Assembly: GCF_027923545.1 (NCBI RefSeq)
Contig: NZ_BROH01000002.1
Location: 186,001-250,000, forward strand
DNA: 64,000 nt
Direction: 5' to 3'
From: Sinisalibacter aestuarii
GTDB lineage: Bacteria > Pseudomonadota > Alphaproteobacteria > Rhodobacterales > Rhodobacteraceae
The translations under genes and the position numbers were made by a program. The notes under the pieces are model-generated. The model did not search any database and was not told where the DNA came from. It saw only the letters and a list, made by a program, of their open reading frames with translations. Positions 27,045 through 35,728 of this stretch are shown in pieces. Position 1 is the first letter of the stretch. Each line of letters opens with the position of its first letter.

Positions 27045-28160
27045 ATGAGCGGGGCCGCTGCCAAAGCAGGCCCCGTTGTCATTGATGCGGGCGGGTTCGA
27101 TGCGTTGATCGCCGCGCTGGCCGCTGAGGGGCGCGAGGTGCTCGGGCCGGTGAAACGCGATGGCGCGATCGTTTATGACGCGATTTCCGGGCAGGGCGAT
27201 CTGCCGAAGGGCTGGGTCGACGAGCAATCCGGCGGCCATTACCGGCTGAGCCGGGAGGGCGAGGCCTATTTCGGCGCCACGCTCGGGCCGCAGGGCTGGA
27301 AGCGGGTGCTGCACCCGCCGCAGCAGCGGCTCTGGCGCACCGAAGGCACCGGCGAGAACACCGGGATCATCGCCGAGCCGCTCGACACCGCCAAACGCGC
27401 CTTCATCGGCGTGCGCGCCTGCGATCTCGCCGCCATCGCGGTGCAGGACAAGGTGCTGACGGAGGGGCTCTACAAGGATCCCCATTACGCCGCCCGGCGC
27501 GAAAACCTGTTCATCGTCGCGGTGAATTGCACCCGCTCGGCGGCCACCTGTTTCTGCACCTCGATGGGCACCGGCCCGAAGGCGGACAAGGGCTATGACA
27601 TCGCGCTGACCGAGCTGGAGGGCGGGCGCTTCCTGGCCGAAGCGGGCAGCGCGGCGGGCGAGGCGCGGCTTGCCGCCCTGCCCTCTGCCCCGGCGACGGA
27701 CGCGCAGGCCCGGGAGGCCGAAGCCGGCATCGCCCAGGCCGCCGCGCAGCAGCGCCGGATCGACACTGACGGGCTGCCGGAACTGCTCAAGGAGCGGCCC
27801 GACCATCCGCGCTGGTCGGAAGTGGCCCAGCGCTGCCTCAACTGCGCCAATTGCACCCTCGTCTGCCCCACCTGCTTCTGCACCACGACCGACGAGGTGA
27901 CCGCGCTGGACGGGCCGGAGACCGAGCGGGTGAACCGCTGGGGCTCCTGCTTCACCATGGATTTCTCTCACGTCCATGGCGGCGCGGTGCGCAAGGGGGC
28001 GAAATCGCGCTACCGGCAATGGATGACGCATAAACTCGGCACCTGGGTCGACCAGTTCGGCGAAATGGGCTGCGTCGGCTGCGGGCGCTGCATCAGCTGG
28101 TGCCCGGTGGGGATCGACATCACCGAAGAGGCCGCGGCGCTCCGCGGCTCGGGAGGCTGA
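27045..28160 (+). CDS. hydB: NAD(P)-linked [NiFe] hydrogenase, beta subunit (HydB/HyhB-like, iron-sulfur)
   Basis: This 371-residue iron-sulfur subunit belongs to cytosolic group 3b (sulfhydrogenase-type) hydrogenases. It passes electrons between the small subunit and the flavin subunit. Two ferredoxin-type [4Fe-4S] motifs are visible: Cys264/267/270/274 ('[12 protein letters not shown]') and Cys343/346/349/353 ('[12 protein letters not shown]'). More cysteines in the N-terminal half (Cys162, 169, 171) are typical of the family. It is the first gene of a run of five closely spaced genes. AGGA is placed 4 nt before the ATG. Confidence 0.9.
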   Translation: MSGAAAKAGPVVIDAGGFDALIAALAAEGREVLGPVKRDGAIVYDAISGQGDLPKGWVDEQSGGHYRLSREGEAYFGATLGPQGWKRVLHPPQQRLWRTEGTGENTGIIAEPLDTAKRAFIGVRACDLAAIAVQDKVLTEGLYKDPHYAARRENLFIVAVNCTRSAATCFCTSMGTGPKADKGYDIALTELEGGRFLAEAGSAAGEARLAALPSAPATDAQAREAEAGIAQAAAQQRRIDTDGLPELLKERPDHPRWSEVAQRCLNCANCTLVCPTCFCTTTDEVTALDGPETERVNRWGSCFTMDFSHVHGGAVRKGAKSRYRQWMTHKLGTWVDQFGEMGCVGCGRCISWCPVGIDITEEAAALRGSGG

Positions 28161-28161
28161 G

Positions 28162-28629
28162 ATGGCCATTCATGGATTGGAAGCGCTGCTGCGCGATCAT
28201 CCGCGCTTCAGGGGAATGCCGGAGGAGTTCATCAGGGCCGTCGCCGGCTGCGGCAAGAACGTGGTGTTTCACAAGGGCGATTACCTGTTCCACGAGGGCG
28301 AGGATGCCAACGACATCTTCATGATCCGCGAAGGTCTGGTGTCGATGGAAATGGACGCCCCCGGCGCCGGGCCGCAGACCTTTCTGACCGAGACGGCGGG
28401 CGGGATGCTCGGGCTGAGCTGGCTGATCCCGCCTTACACCTGGACCTTCGACGCCCGCGCGCGCACCGATATCCGCGCCCTGGCCTTCGACGCGACCTGC
28501 CTGCGCGACAAGTGCGATGCCGACCCGGCACTTGGCTACGCGGTGATGAAACAATTCATGCCCGTGATCGTGGAGCGGCTTCACGATACGCGGGTGCAGA
28601 TGCTGGATCTCTACCGTGCTCGCTCCTGA
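28162..28629 (+). CDS. Cyclic nucleotide-binding (Crp-like) domain protein without DNA-binding domain
   Basis: The 155-residue protein consists of a cNMP-binding beta-roll only ('[27 protein letters not shown]' read in pieces, then '[21 protein letters not shown]') plus a short C-terminal helix. There is no helix-turn-helix, so it is unlikely to be a transcription factor. It starts 1 nt after hydB and overlaps hydG by 14 nt, so it is made together with the enzyme. It may be a regulatory or accessory subunit; this is inference from position. Confidence 0.8.
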   Translation: MAIHGLEALLRDHPRFRGMPEEFIRAVAGCGKNVVFHKGDYLFHEGEDANDIFMIREGLVSMEMDAPGAGPQTFLTETAGGMLGLSWLIPPYTWTFDARARTDIRALAFDATCLRDKCDADPALGYAVMKQFMPVIVERLHDTRVQMLDLYRARS

Positions 28630-29452
28630 CCTCCACACAGACCCGATGGTGCCGGTGCTGGCGCGCGTCACGCGCCGCATTCACGAGCTGTCCGATATCG
28701 TCACCTTCGAGATGGAGGTGGACGGATGGCAGGGCTTCGCGCCGGGCCAGTTCAACATGCTCTCCGTCTTCGGCGTGGGCGAGGTGCCGATCTCGATCTC
28801 CGGGCCGCTTTCGGACAGATCGAAGATCATCCACACGATCCGCGATGTGGGGCCGGTGAGCCATGCGCTCTGCGCTCTGCGCAAGGGCGCGGTGCTGGGC
28901 CTGCGCGGCCCCTATGGCGCGCCCTGGCCGGTCGAGGCGGCGCGCGGACGCGACGTGGTGGTGGTGGCGGGTGGCCTCGGCCTCGCGCCGGTGCGGCCGA
29001 TCCTCTACGAGTTGATCGAGAACCGCGACAGATACGGCAAGGTCACGCTGCTTTACGGTGCGCGCAGCCCCCGCGAGATATTGTTTGCCGAAGAGCTGGG
29101 CCAGTGGCGTTCACGGCTCGATCTCGGCGTGGAAGTGAGTGTGGACCGGGGCGACGAACACTGGCACGGCCATGTCGGCGTGGTGACCGGGCTGTTGCGT
29201 GCCGCCGATTTCGACCCCGCGAACACCACCGCCTTCGTCTGCGGCCCGGAAATCATGATGCGCTTCGCCGCGAACGGGCTGGTGGAAGCCGGCATGGCCG
29301 CCACCGACATTCACCTGTCGATGGAGCGCAACATGCAGTGCGGGATCGGGCTGTGCGGCCATTGCCAGCTCGGGCCGGTCTTCGTCTGCAAGGATGGCCC
29401 GGTCTTCGACTGGGCCTTCCTCAAGCCGCTGATGGCGGTGAAGGAGTTGTGA
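28616..29452 (+). CDS. hydG: NAD(P)-linked [NiFe] hydrogenase, gamma subunit (HydG/HyhG-like, FAD and NAD(P) binding)
   Basis: This 278-residue flavoprotein is the diaphorase arm that exchanges electrons with NADP(H). It has a ferredoxin-reductase FAD domain (about 10-108; 'FAPGQFNML', 'SISGPLSD'), a nucleotide-binding domain with 'VVVVAGGLGLAPVRPIL' (113-130) and 'TAFVCGPEIMM', and a C-terminal [2Fe-2S] site with Cys242/247/250/258 ('CGIGLCGHC'). This is the PyrK/HydG type. A GTG start at 28616 overlaps the upstream gene by 14 nt; an in-frame ATG at 28646 is an alternative. Confidence 0.9.
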   Translation: MLAPDLHTDPMVPVLARVTRRIHELSDIVTFEMEVDGWQGFAPGQFNMLSVFGVGEVPISISGPLSDRSKIIHTIRDVGPVSHALCALRKGAVLGLRGPYGAPWPVEAARGRDVVVVAGGLGLAPVRPILYELIENRDRYGKVTLLYGARSPREILFAEELGQWRSRLDLGVEVSVDRGDEHWHGHVGVVTGLLRAADFDPANTTAFVCGPEIMMRFAANGLVEAGMAATDIHLSMERNMQCGIGLCGHCQLGPVFVCKDGPVFDWAFLKPLMAVKEL

Positions 29453-29453
29453 C

Positions 29454-30224
29454 ATGAGAAAACCGAGACTTGGGGTCTGGAAATTCTCGTCCTGCGACGG
29501 CTGCCAGCTTTCGCTGCTCGACTGCGAGGACGAGCTGCTCGCCGTCGCCGGCGCGATCGACATCGCCTATTTCCCCGAAGCCACCCGCAAGGACGACGAT
29601 GGCGGGCGCTACGATATCGCCTTCGTCGAGGGCAGCGTGACCACGCCACACGAGGCGGAGCTGATCCGCGACGTGCGCCAGCGGGCAGACACGCTGATCA
29701 CGCTCGGGGCCTGCGCCACCTCGGGCGGCATCCAGGCGCTGAAGAACGGCGCGGATGTGACGGATTTCATCGCTGCCGTCTACGCCCATCCGGACTTCAT
29801 CGACACGCTGGACACCGCCACGCCGATCTCGGACCACGTGAAGGTGGATTTCGAGCTGCGCGGCTGCCCGATCTCGAAACCCCACCTGATCGAGCTGGTC
29901 GCCGCCACGCTGGCGGGCCGCGCGCCGCAAACGCCGGCGCATTCGGTCTGCTATGAGTGCAAGCTTGCGGGCCATGTCTGCGTGATGGTGGCGGAGGGCA
30001 AGCCCTGCCTCGGCCCGGTCACCCATGCCGGCTGCGGCGCGCTCTGCCCGGGCTATGCGCGCGGCTGCTATGGCTGTTTCGGCCCGAAAGAGACACCCAA
30101 CACCGCCGCGCTCGCCGCCCGGCTGGCCGGGAACGGCGCCGACAAGCGCCAGATCCACCGGCTGTTTTCCACCTTCAACACCAATGCGCCCGAGTTCCGC
30201 GAGGAGGCGAAAGCCCATGAGTGA
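29454..30224 (+). CDS. hydD: NAD(P)-linked [NiFe] hydrogenase, delta (small) subunit
   Basis: The 256-residue small subunit carries three predicted [4Fe-4S] clusters. The proximal cluster ligands are Cys14, Cys17, Cys87 and Cys138 ('SSCDGCQ', 'GACATSGG', 'RGCPISKP'). Eight further cysteines (166, 169, 176, 185, 194, 198, 205, 208) can hold two more clusters. There is no Tat signal, so the enzyme is cytosolic. The gene starts 1 nt after hydG and overlaps hydA by 8 nt. Confidence 0.92.
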   Translation: MRKPRLGVWKFSSCDGCQLSLLDCEDELLAVAGAIDIAYFPEATRKDDDGGRYDIAFVEGSVTTPHEAELIRDVRQRADTLITLGACATSGGIQALKNGADVTDFIAAVYAHPDFIDTLDTATPISDHVKVDFELRGCPISKPHLIELVAATLAGRAPQTPAHSVCYECKLAGHVCVMVAEGKPCLGPVTHAGCGALCPGYARGCYGCFGPKETPNTAALAARLAGNGADKRQIHRLFSTFNTNAPEFREEAKAHE

Positions 30225-31527
30225 CGTGACCAAGCGTGACAAGACGATCAAGGTCGACATGCTCGCCCGCGTCGAGGGCGAAGGGGCGTTCAAGGTCGAG
30301 GTGAAGGACAACAAGGTGGTGCATACCGAGTTCCGCATCTTCGAGCCGCCGCGCTTTTTCGAGGCCTTCCTGCAAGGGCGCGACCACAGCGAGGCGCCCG
30401 ACATCACCGCGCGGATCTGCGGCATCTGCCCGGTGGCCTACCAGATGAGCTCGGTGCAGGCGATGGAGATGGCGCTCGGCATCGAGGTGAGCCAGCCGAT
30501 CAAGGACCTGCGCCGGCTCTTGTATTGCGGCGAGTGGATCGAAAGCCATGTGCTGCACGCCGCAATGCTGCATGCGCCCGACTTTCTCGGCTATGCCAGC
30601 GCGCTCGACATGGCGAAGGATCACCCGGATGTGGTGAAACTGGCGCTGGAGTATAAGAAAATCGGCAATTCCATCGTGTCGGCGGTGGGGGGCCGCGAGA
30701 TTCACCCGATCAACGTCAAGGTCGGCGGCTGGTGGAAAGCGCCACCGAAGGCGAAGCTGCGCGAGGTGCAGGAAAACCTCAAACGCGCGCTCGACATGGC
30801 GGAAGCCTTCGTCGATTTCACCGCCTCGCTCGATTTCCCCGACAAGGAACGCGACTATCACATGGTCTGCATCGAAGAGCCGAACGGGCTTTACCCGATG
30901 TACGAGGGCACGCGGCTGATCTCGAACCGGGGGCTGGATATTCCGGTGACGGAGTTCAACGACACGTTCGACGAACACCACGTGAAGCAGTCGAACGCGC
31001 TTCAGGGCCGCACCAGGGATGGCGGGGCCTACCTGACCGGCCCGCTGCCGCGCTGGAACCTTGCCTATGACAAGCTGTCGGACCGGGCGAAGGCGGCGGC
31101 GGAACGGGTCGGGCTGGGGCGCGAGGTGAAAAACCCCTACCGCTCGATCACCGTGCGCGCGGTCGAAAGCCTCTATGCGGTCGAAGAAGCGATCCGGCTG
31201 ATCGAGGATTACGAGGAGTTCGATCCGGCCTCGATGCCCGTCACGCCCCGCGCCGGCACCGGCATGGGGGCTTCGGAAGCGCCGCGCGGGATGCTGTTTC
31301 ATCAATATACGCTGGAGCCGGATGGCGCGATCGCCAAGGCGCAGATCGTGCCGCCGACGGCGCAGAACCAGCCCTCGATCGAGGAAGACCTGGCCGAATA
31401 TATCGCCGATATCCTCGACCGGCCCGATGACGAGATCCAGTGGCTGTGCGAACAGACCATTCGCAATTACGACCCCTGCATTTCCTGCGCGACGCATTTT
31501 CTCGATCTGACGATTGAGCGGGGTTAG
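30217..31527 (+). CDS. hydA: NAD(P)-linked [NiFe] hydrogenase, alpha (large, catalytic) subunit
   Basis: The 436-residue large subunit holds the NiFe(CN)2CO site. Both ligand motifs are intact: 'RICGICP' with Cys68 and Cys71, and 'DPCISCATH' with Cys421 and Cys424. The nine residues after His427 (FLDLTIERG) are the C-terminal peptide expected to be removed by the maturation protease encoded 73 nt downstream. The gene order beta-cNMP-gamma-delta-alpha and the cytosolic subunits fit group 3b. I chose the ATG at 30217; a longer in-frame reading is out of frame with hydD coding sense. Confidence 0.95.
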   Translation: MSDVTKRDKTIKVDMLARVEGEGAFKVEVKDNKVVHTEFRIFEPPRFFEAFLQGRDHSEAPDITARICGICPVAYQMSSVQAMEMALGIEVSQPIKDLRRLLYCGEWIESHVLHAAMLHAPDFLGYASALDMAKDHPDVVKLALEYKKIGNSIVSAVGGREIHPINVKVGGWWKAPPKAKLREVQENLKRALDMAEAFVDFTASLDFPDKERDYHMVCIEEPNGLYPMYEGTRLISNRGLDIPVTEFNDTFDEHHVKQSNALQGRTRDGGAYLTGPLPRWNLAYDKLSDRAKAAAERVGLGREVKNPYRSITVRAVESLYAVEEAIRLIEDYEEFDPASMPVTPRAGTGMGASEAPRGMLFHQYTLEPDGAIAKAQIVPPTAQNQPSIEEDLAEYIADILDRPDDEIQWLCEQTIRNYDPCISCATHFLDLTIERG

Positions 31528-31540
31528 ATGAGGACAGGCC

Positions 31541-31590
31541 GGGGGGCGCTGCCCCCCGGACCCCCCGGGATATTTTGGGCAAGATGAAAG
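31541..31590. repeat. Dispersed GC hairpin repeat, copy 2, between hydA and its protease gene
   Basis: The element reads GGGGGGCGCTGCCCCCC, then GGACCCCCCGGGATATTTTGG and GCAAGATGAAAG. The first part is a strong hairpin. The same two halves, split apart, occur at 22341-22460. It could act as a transcript-stabilising or attenuating stem within the hydrogenase operon. Confidence 0.6.
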
Positions 31591-31600
31591 GGCAGCGGGT

Positions 31601-32041
31601 TTGAAACCGCTCGTGATCGGTGTGGGCAACGATTTTGCCGGGGACGATGCCGCCGGGCGGCTGGTGGCGCGTGCGCTGGCGGGGGCGGCAGGTTTCGACG
31701 TGGCCGAGACCCATGGCGCGGCGGCGGATATCGTCACGCTGATGGAGGGGCGCGACCGGGTTCTGATCGTGGATGCCTGCGCTTCGGGCGCGGCGGCAGG
31801 CAGGTTGCACCGGCTCGACGCAGGCGCGGACGATCTGCCGAGCTGGCTGCGCTCGGTTTCGTCGCACGGGATCGGCGTGGCCGAGGCGGTGGCGCTGGCG
31901 CGGGTGCTCGGCATCTTGCCGCCACGGGTGGAAATCTGGGCCATCGAGGGGGTGGCGTTCTGCACCGGCGACGCGGTGAGCCCGCAAGTGCAGGCCACGA
32001 TCCGTGAGGTGGCCGGGGCGATCCCCGCTTATCTGGCCTAG
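31601..32041 (+). CDS. Hydrogenase maturation protease (HycI/HyaD family)
   Basis: This 146-residue endopeptidase removes the C-terminal peptide of the large subunit once Ni is inserted. Nickel-sensing residues are in place: Asp15/Asp16 in 'GVGNDFAGDDAAG', Asp58 in 'LIVDACASG' and His89 in 'SSHGIGVAEA'. The start is a TTG at 31601 with AAAGGG about 10 nt upstream; no better start is present. The stop codon overlaps the stop of the convergent cardiolipin synthase gene (shared CTAG). The hyp genes for cofactor assembly are not in the window. Confidence 0.88.
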   Translation: MKPLVIGVGNDFAGDDAAGRLVARALAGAAGFDVAETHGAAADIVTLMEGRDRVLIVDACASGAAAGRLHRLDAGADDLPSWLRSVSSHGIGVAEAVALARVLGILPPRVEIWAIEGVAFCTGDAVSPQVQATIREVAGAIPAYLA

Positions 32042-33393
32042 AGCATCGGCGCGCCAAGGCGGAAGGTGGCCTCGGCCAGACGGCGCGGCAGGCGGGCGGG
32101 CCGGGTGCCGGTTTCGCAGGCAGGCGCCTGGGCTTCGAACCAGTCCGACACCGCATCGACGCTTTTCGCGTCGTAGAGGGCCAGAGCGGTTTCGAAGTTC
32201 AGGAGCATCGAGCGGATGTCGAAATTCGCCGAGCCGACGATGGCCACCCCGTCGATCACCATCGCCTTGGCGTGGATCATCCGCGGCGTATACCGCAGGA
32301 TGGTGCACCCGACCTCTTCGAGATGGCGCAGATAGGCGCCCCGGGCGAAATCGGCGACCTTCTGGTTCGATGCGGCGGGCACCATGATCCGCACATCGCG
32401 CCCGAGCCGGGCGGCGGTGACCAGCGCGTGAAGGAGCTGGTCGGTGGGCAGGAAATAGGGCGTGGCGATCCAGATGCGCCGTTTGGCGGCGTGGATCTGG
32501 TGGACCAGCGCATCGTGCAGCCCGTCATGATCGAAATCCGGCCCCGACGGGATGAGCTGCGCCTCGGTGCTGCCCGGGCCGGTGGCCGGGGCGGTGACGG
32601 GCCGGGGCAGATCGCGGATCTCCTTGGCCCAGTCGGCCTCGAACACCTCGCGGTAGCGCGACACGACCGGGCCTTCGAGGGTGAAGCTCACATCGTTCCA
32701 TGTCTCGGCCTTGTCGGGGGGCCCAAGGTAGAACGCGCCGACATTGCGCCCCCCGCCCCAGAGCCGCTGGCCATCGACCACCACCATCTTGCGGTGATTG
32801 CGCAGGTTCAGCCGGCCCGTCGCGGCGAGGCGCGGGAAGGGCGAGAACATCTGCAATTGCCCGCCCGCTTCGGTGAACCGCCTGAGCGCCCGGCGCGGGC
32901 GCCTCAGCGTGCCGATCTGGTCGAGGATCATCCGCACCTCGACGCCGCGCCCGGCGGCGGCGGTCAGCGCCGCGACGAATTCCCGGGAATAAGGGTCGGG
33001 GTCGAGCCGGTAGAGCATCACCTCGATCTGCGATTGCGCCGTGGCGATGAGACGGTCCAGCGTCTTGCGCGCCTCGGCGGCATCGCGGTCGAAGATCAGC
33101 CGGTTGCCATGGGTGACCGGCGGCACGCCGAAGCGGCGCAGCTGATCGTCGAGCGGATGAACGGGCTTCGGAGCGGCCCGTTCGGTAAAGGTGATCGGCT
33201 CGTAGCGGGTGCCGCGCTTGCGCACGCCGAAGGCGAAGAACAGCGGCACGCCGGCATAGGGCAATGTGACGATGAACAGGATCCATGCCAGCGCCGATTG
33301 CGGGCTGCGGCGCTGCTGCAGCACCCAGATGATCGCCGTGCCCGTCGCGAGCACGCCGATCACGATCATCGCATGGGTAAAGATAACGCTCAT
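32038..33393 (-). CDS. Cardiolipin synthase-like phospholipase D enzyme
   Basis: The 451-residue protein has two N-terminal membrane helices (about 3-25 and 33-56), then two PLD catalytic modules. HKD motif 1 is His200-Lys202-Asp207 ('LRNHRKMVVVDG') and motif 2 is His374-Lys376-Asp381 ('MIHAKAMVIDG'). This is the Cls layout, joining two phosphatidylglycerol (or PG plus PE) to give cardiolipin. Length is slightly short of the usual 470-490. The ATG at 33393 begins the first membrane span; upstream codons are antisense to the phosphatase gene. Confidence 0.85.
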   Translation of the reverse strand: MSVIFTHAMIVIGVLATGTAIIWVLQQRRSPQSALAWILFIVTLPYAGVPLFFAFGVRKRGTRYEPITFTERAAPKPVHPLDDQLRRFGVPPVTHGNRLIFDRDAAEARKTLDRLIATAQSQIEVMLYRLDPDPYSREFVAALTAAAGRGVEVRMILDQIGTLRRPRRALRRFTEAGGQLQMFSPFPRLAATGRLNLRNHRKMVVVDGQRLWGGGRNVGAFYLGPPDKAETWNDVSFTLEGPVVSRYREVFEADWAKEIRDLPRPVTAPATGPGSTEAQLIPSGPDFDHDGLHDALVHQIHAAKRRIWIATPYFLPTDQLLHALVTAARLGRDVRIMVPAASNQKVADFARGAYLRHLEEVGCTILRYTPRMIHAKAMVIDGVAIVGSANFDIRSMLLNFETALALYDAKSVDAVSDWFEAQAPACETGTRPARLPRRLAEATFRLGAPML

Positions 33394-33591
33394 CGGCCTC
33401 GCTCCTGCGCCGCGCGGGCGGGTCTTGTTACAGATAGGCGGCGGGGGCGGGGGCGTAAAGATTTGCGGCACGGTTACGCCGGTGCCGATTTTGCGGGCGT
33501 GGCGCCCGATTTTCGGGCAGATCGCCGCCAATCCCGCCGCCCGGGGCCGCGCACGGTTCCGGCCCGCGATGCGGGCGGCTAGGCTGTCATC

Positions 33592-34407
33592 ATGACACAG
33601 CACGCGCCGGGCACTCCCCGCCTCGTCGTCTTCACCGACCTCGATGGCACCCTGCTGGACCACGGCACCTATGCCCACGATGCCGCCGGGCCTGCCCTGG
33701 CGGCGCTCGCCGCGCGCGGGGCGCCGCTGGTGCTGGCCTCGTCGAAGACCGCCGCCGAGATCGCCCCGCTGCACAGGGCGCTGCGGCTTGGGCGGATACC
33801 GGCCATCGTCGAGAACGGCGCGGCGGTGTATCGGCCCGGCGAGCCGGGGCGCGGAGCGGCAGGCTATGCGCGCCTGCGCCGCGTGCTGGACGATCTGCCG
33901 GTGGATTTGCGGCGCGGTTTCAAAGGCTTCGGCGAGATGAGCGCGGCAGAGGTGGCGCGTGAGACCGGGCTGGCCCCGGCCGATGCGGCGCGGGCGAAAC
34001 GCCGGGCCCATTCCGAGCCGGGGCTTTGGACCGGCAGCGCCGGGGGCCGTGCCGCCTTTATCGCCGCGCTTGCCGCGCAGGGGGTGACGGTGCGGCAGGG
34101 CGGACGGTTTCTCACCCTGTCCTTCGGCGGCACCAAGGCTGACCGGATGACCGGGATCGCGGCTGAACTCGGCGCGGACCTGACGCTGGCGCTCGGCGAT
34201 GCGCCGAACGATGTGGAGATGCTGGAGGCCGCCGATTTCGGCGTGATCATCCGCAACGACCACGGCCCCGGCATCGGCCCGCTGCCCGGCGAGGCCACGG
34301 GCCGGATCACCCGCAGCGCCCGGCCCGGCCCGGAAGGCTGGAACGACGCGGTGCTCGGCTTTCTCGCAACCCACCCCGCGCGGGAGGCGCAGCGGACCCA
34401 TGGCTGA
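33592..34407 (+). CDS. Glucosyl/mannosyl-3-phosphoglycerate phosphatase (HAD family)
   Basis: The 271-residue protein is a Cof/MpgP-type HAD hydrolase (mannosyl-3-phosphoglycerate phosphatase/YedP family). Motif I is 'FTDLDGTLLD' with Asp16 and Asp18, motif II 'VLASSKTAAEI', and motif IV 'LALGDAPNDVEMLEAADFGV'. It would remove the phosphate from glucosyl-3-phosphoglycerate to give glucosylglycerate. It overlaps the downstream GT81 gene by 8 nt, which supports that pathway. Whether the sugar is glucose or mannose rests on the partner enzyme. Confidence 0.85.
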   Translation: MTQHAPGTPRLVVFTDLDGTLLDHGTYAHDAAGPALAALAARGAPLVLASSKTAAEIAPLHRALRLGRIPAIVENGAAVYRPGEPGRGAAGYARLRRVLDDLPVDLRRGFKGFGEMSAAEVARETGLAPADAARAKRRAHSEPGLWTGSAGGRAAFIAALAAQGVTVRQGGRFLTLSFGGTKADRMTGIAAELGADLTLALGDAPNDVEMLEAADFGVIIRNDHGPGIGPLPGEATGRITRSARPGPEGWNDAVLGFLATHPAREAQRTHG

Positions 34408-35629
34408 CTTCCATCAGAACGGCAATATCGCCCAGTTTCACAATCTGCGCGCCCGGCCGATCGAAGAGCTGGTCTATGAGCTCGAAGCCTTCGCCCAGAC
34501 CCGCAAGATCACCCTGATCCTGCCCTCGCTCTATTCCGAACTGGAGGGCGAGGCGCTGCCGAACATCCTGCGTGAACTGGCGCATGTGCCCTATCTGCAC
34601 CGGATCGTCATCGGGCTCGACCGGGCCGACGAGGCGCAATACCGCCATGCCCGCAGCTTCTTCGCCCGGCTGCCGCAGGAGCATGTGGTGCTGTGGAACG
34701 ACAGCCCGCGGATGAAGGCCATCGGCGCACGGCTCGACGCGCTGGGGCTGGCCCCCCAGGAGCCGGGCAAGGGCAAGAATGTCTGGACGGCAATCGGCTA
34801 TCTCATCGCCTGCGCCGACAGCGCGGTGATGGCGATCCATGATTGCGACATCCTCACCTATGACCGCGAGATGCTGGCGCGGCTGGTCTACCCGGTGGCG
34901 CATCCGGGATTTTCCTACCAATTGTCAAAGGGATACTACCCCCGGGTCGGCGGCGGAAAGCTGAATGGGCGGGTCACGCGGCTCCTGGTCAGTCCGCTGC
35001 TCATCGCGCTCAAGAAGGTGATCGGCGACCGCGACTATATCGAATATCTGCGCGCCTTTCGCTATCCGCTCTCGGGCGAGTTTGCCATGCGCACCGCCAC
35101 CCTGCCCGATCTGCGCATCCCCTCGGATTGGGGGCTGGAGATCGGCGTGCTCTCGGAGGCCTGGCGCAATATGGGGCCGCATGCGGTTTGCCAGGTGGAG
35201 ATCGCCGACCGCTACGACCACAAGCATCAGGAGATGAGCCGGGAGGACAGCCGCAAGGGGCTGAACCGGATGTCTGTCGACATTGCCAAGGCGATCTTTC
35301 GCAAGCTCGCCGCCGATGGCACGGTGTTTACCAACAACACCTTCCGCACCCTGCGCGCCACCTATTACCGCACCGCGCTCGACCTGCTGGAAGCCTATGC
35401 CAACGATGCGCGGATGAACGGCCTCACGCTCGACCGGCATGGCGAGGAGCGGGCCATCGAGCTGTTTGCCGAAAACATCGTGCGGGCGGGGAAAGCCTTT
35501 CTCGACAACCCGCATGAGACGCCGTTCATCCCGAACTGGAACCGGGTGAACGCGGCGGACCCGACGATCCTTGCCGATCTGCGCGCGGCGGCGGCGGCGG
35601 ACGAGGCTGAGTTTGCCCCGGCGGAGTGA
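34400..35629 (+). CDS. gpgS: Glucosyl-3-phosphoglycerate synthase-like glycosyltransferase (GT81)
   Basis: The 409-residue enzyme is predicted to transfer glucose from an NDP-sugar to 3-phosphoglycerate, the first step of glucosylglycerate synthesis. GT81 landmarks are present: 'GKGKNVW' (about 123-129), the metal-binding DCD (148-150), 'GGGKLNGRVTRLLVSPLL', 'YPLSGEFAMR' and 'WGLEIGVLSEA'. It contains no membrane span. It is longer at both ends than actinobacterial GpgS. It is translationally coupled to the phosphatase. GT55/78 mannosyl enzymes fit less well. Confidence 0.8.
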   Translation: MADFHQNGNIAQFHNLRARPIEELVYELEAFAQTRKITLILPSLYSELEGEALPNILRELAHVPYLHRIVIGLDRADEAQYRHARSFFARLPQEHVVLWNDSPRMKAIGARLDALGLAPQEPGKGKNVWTAIGYLIACADSAVMAIHDCDILTYDREMLARLVYPVAHPGFSYQLSKGYYPRVGGGKLNGRVTRLLVSPLLIALKKVIGDRDYIEYLRAFRYPLSGEFAMRTATLPDLRIPSDWGLEIGVLSEAWRNMGPHAVCQVEIADRYDHKHQEMSREDSRKGLNRMSVDIAKAIFRKLAADGTVFTNNTFRTLRATYYRTALDLLEAYANDARMNGLTLDRHGEERAIELFAENIVRAGKAFLDNPHETPFIPNWNRVNAADPTILADLRAAAAADEAEFAPAE

Positions 35630-35728
35630 GCGGCGTGCGCGACGCGAGGGGACGGCGTCTTAACCATGGATGACCTGGCGAGCGGGCACGATCCCGGGGC
35701 CTTTTGGTATCAATGTGTTCGACGCCGT

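Noticed and set aside
28162-28629. Crp/Fnr transcription factor for the hydrogenase operon
   Set aside because: There is no helix-turn-helix after the cNMP domain; the protein ends 15-20 residues after the C helix.
30175-31998. A 607-residue minus-strand reading frame opposite hydA
   Set aside because: hydA is certain from its ligand motifs; the antisense frame has no homologous features.
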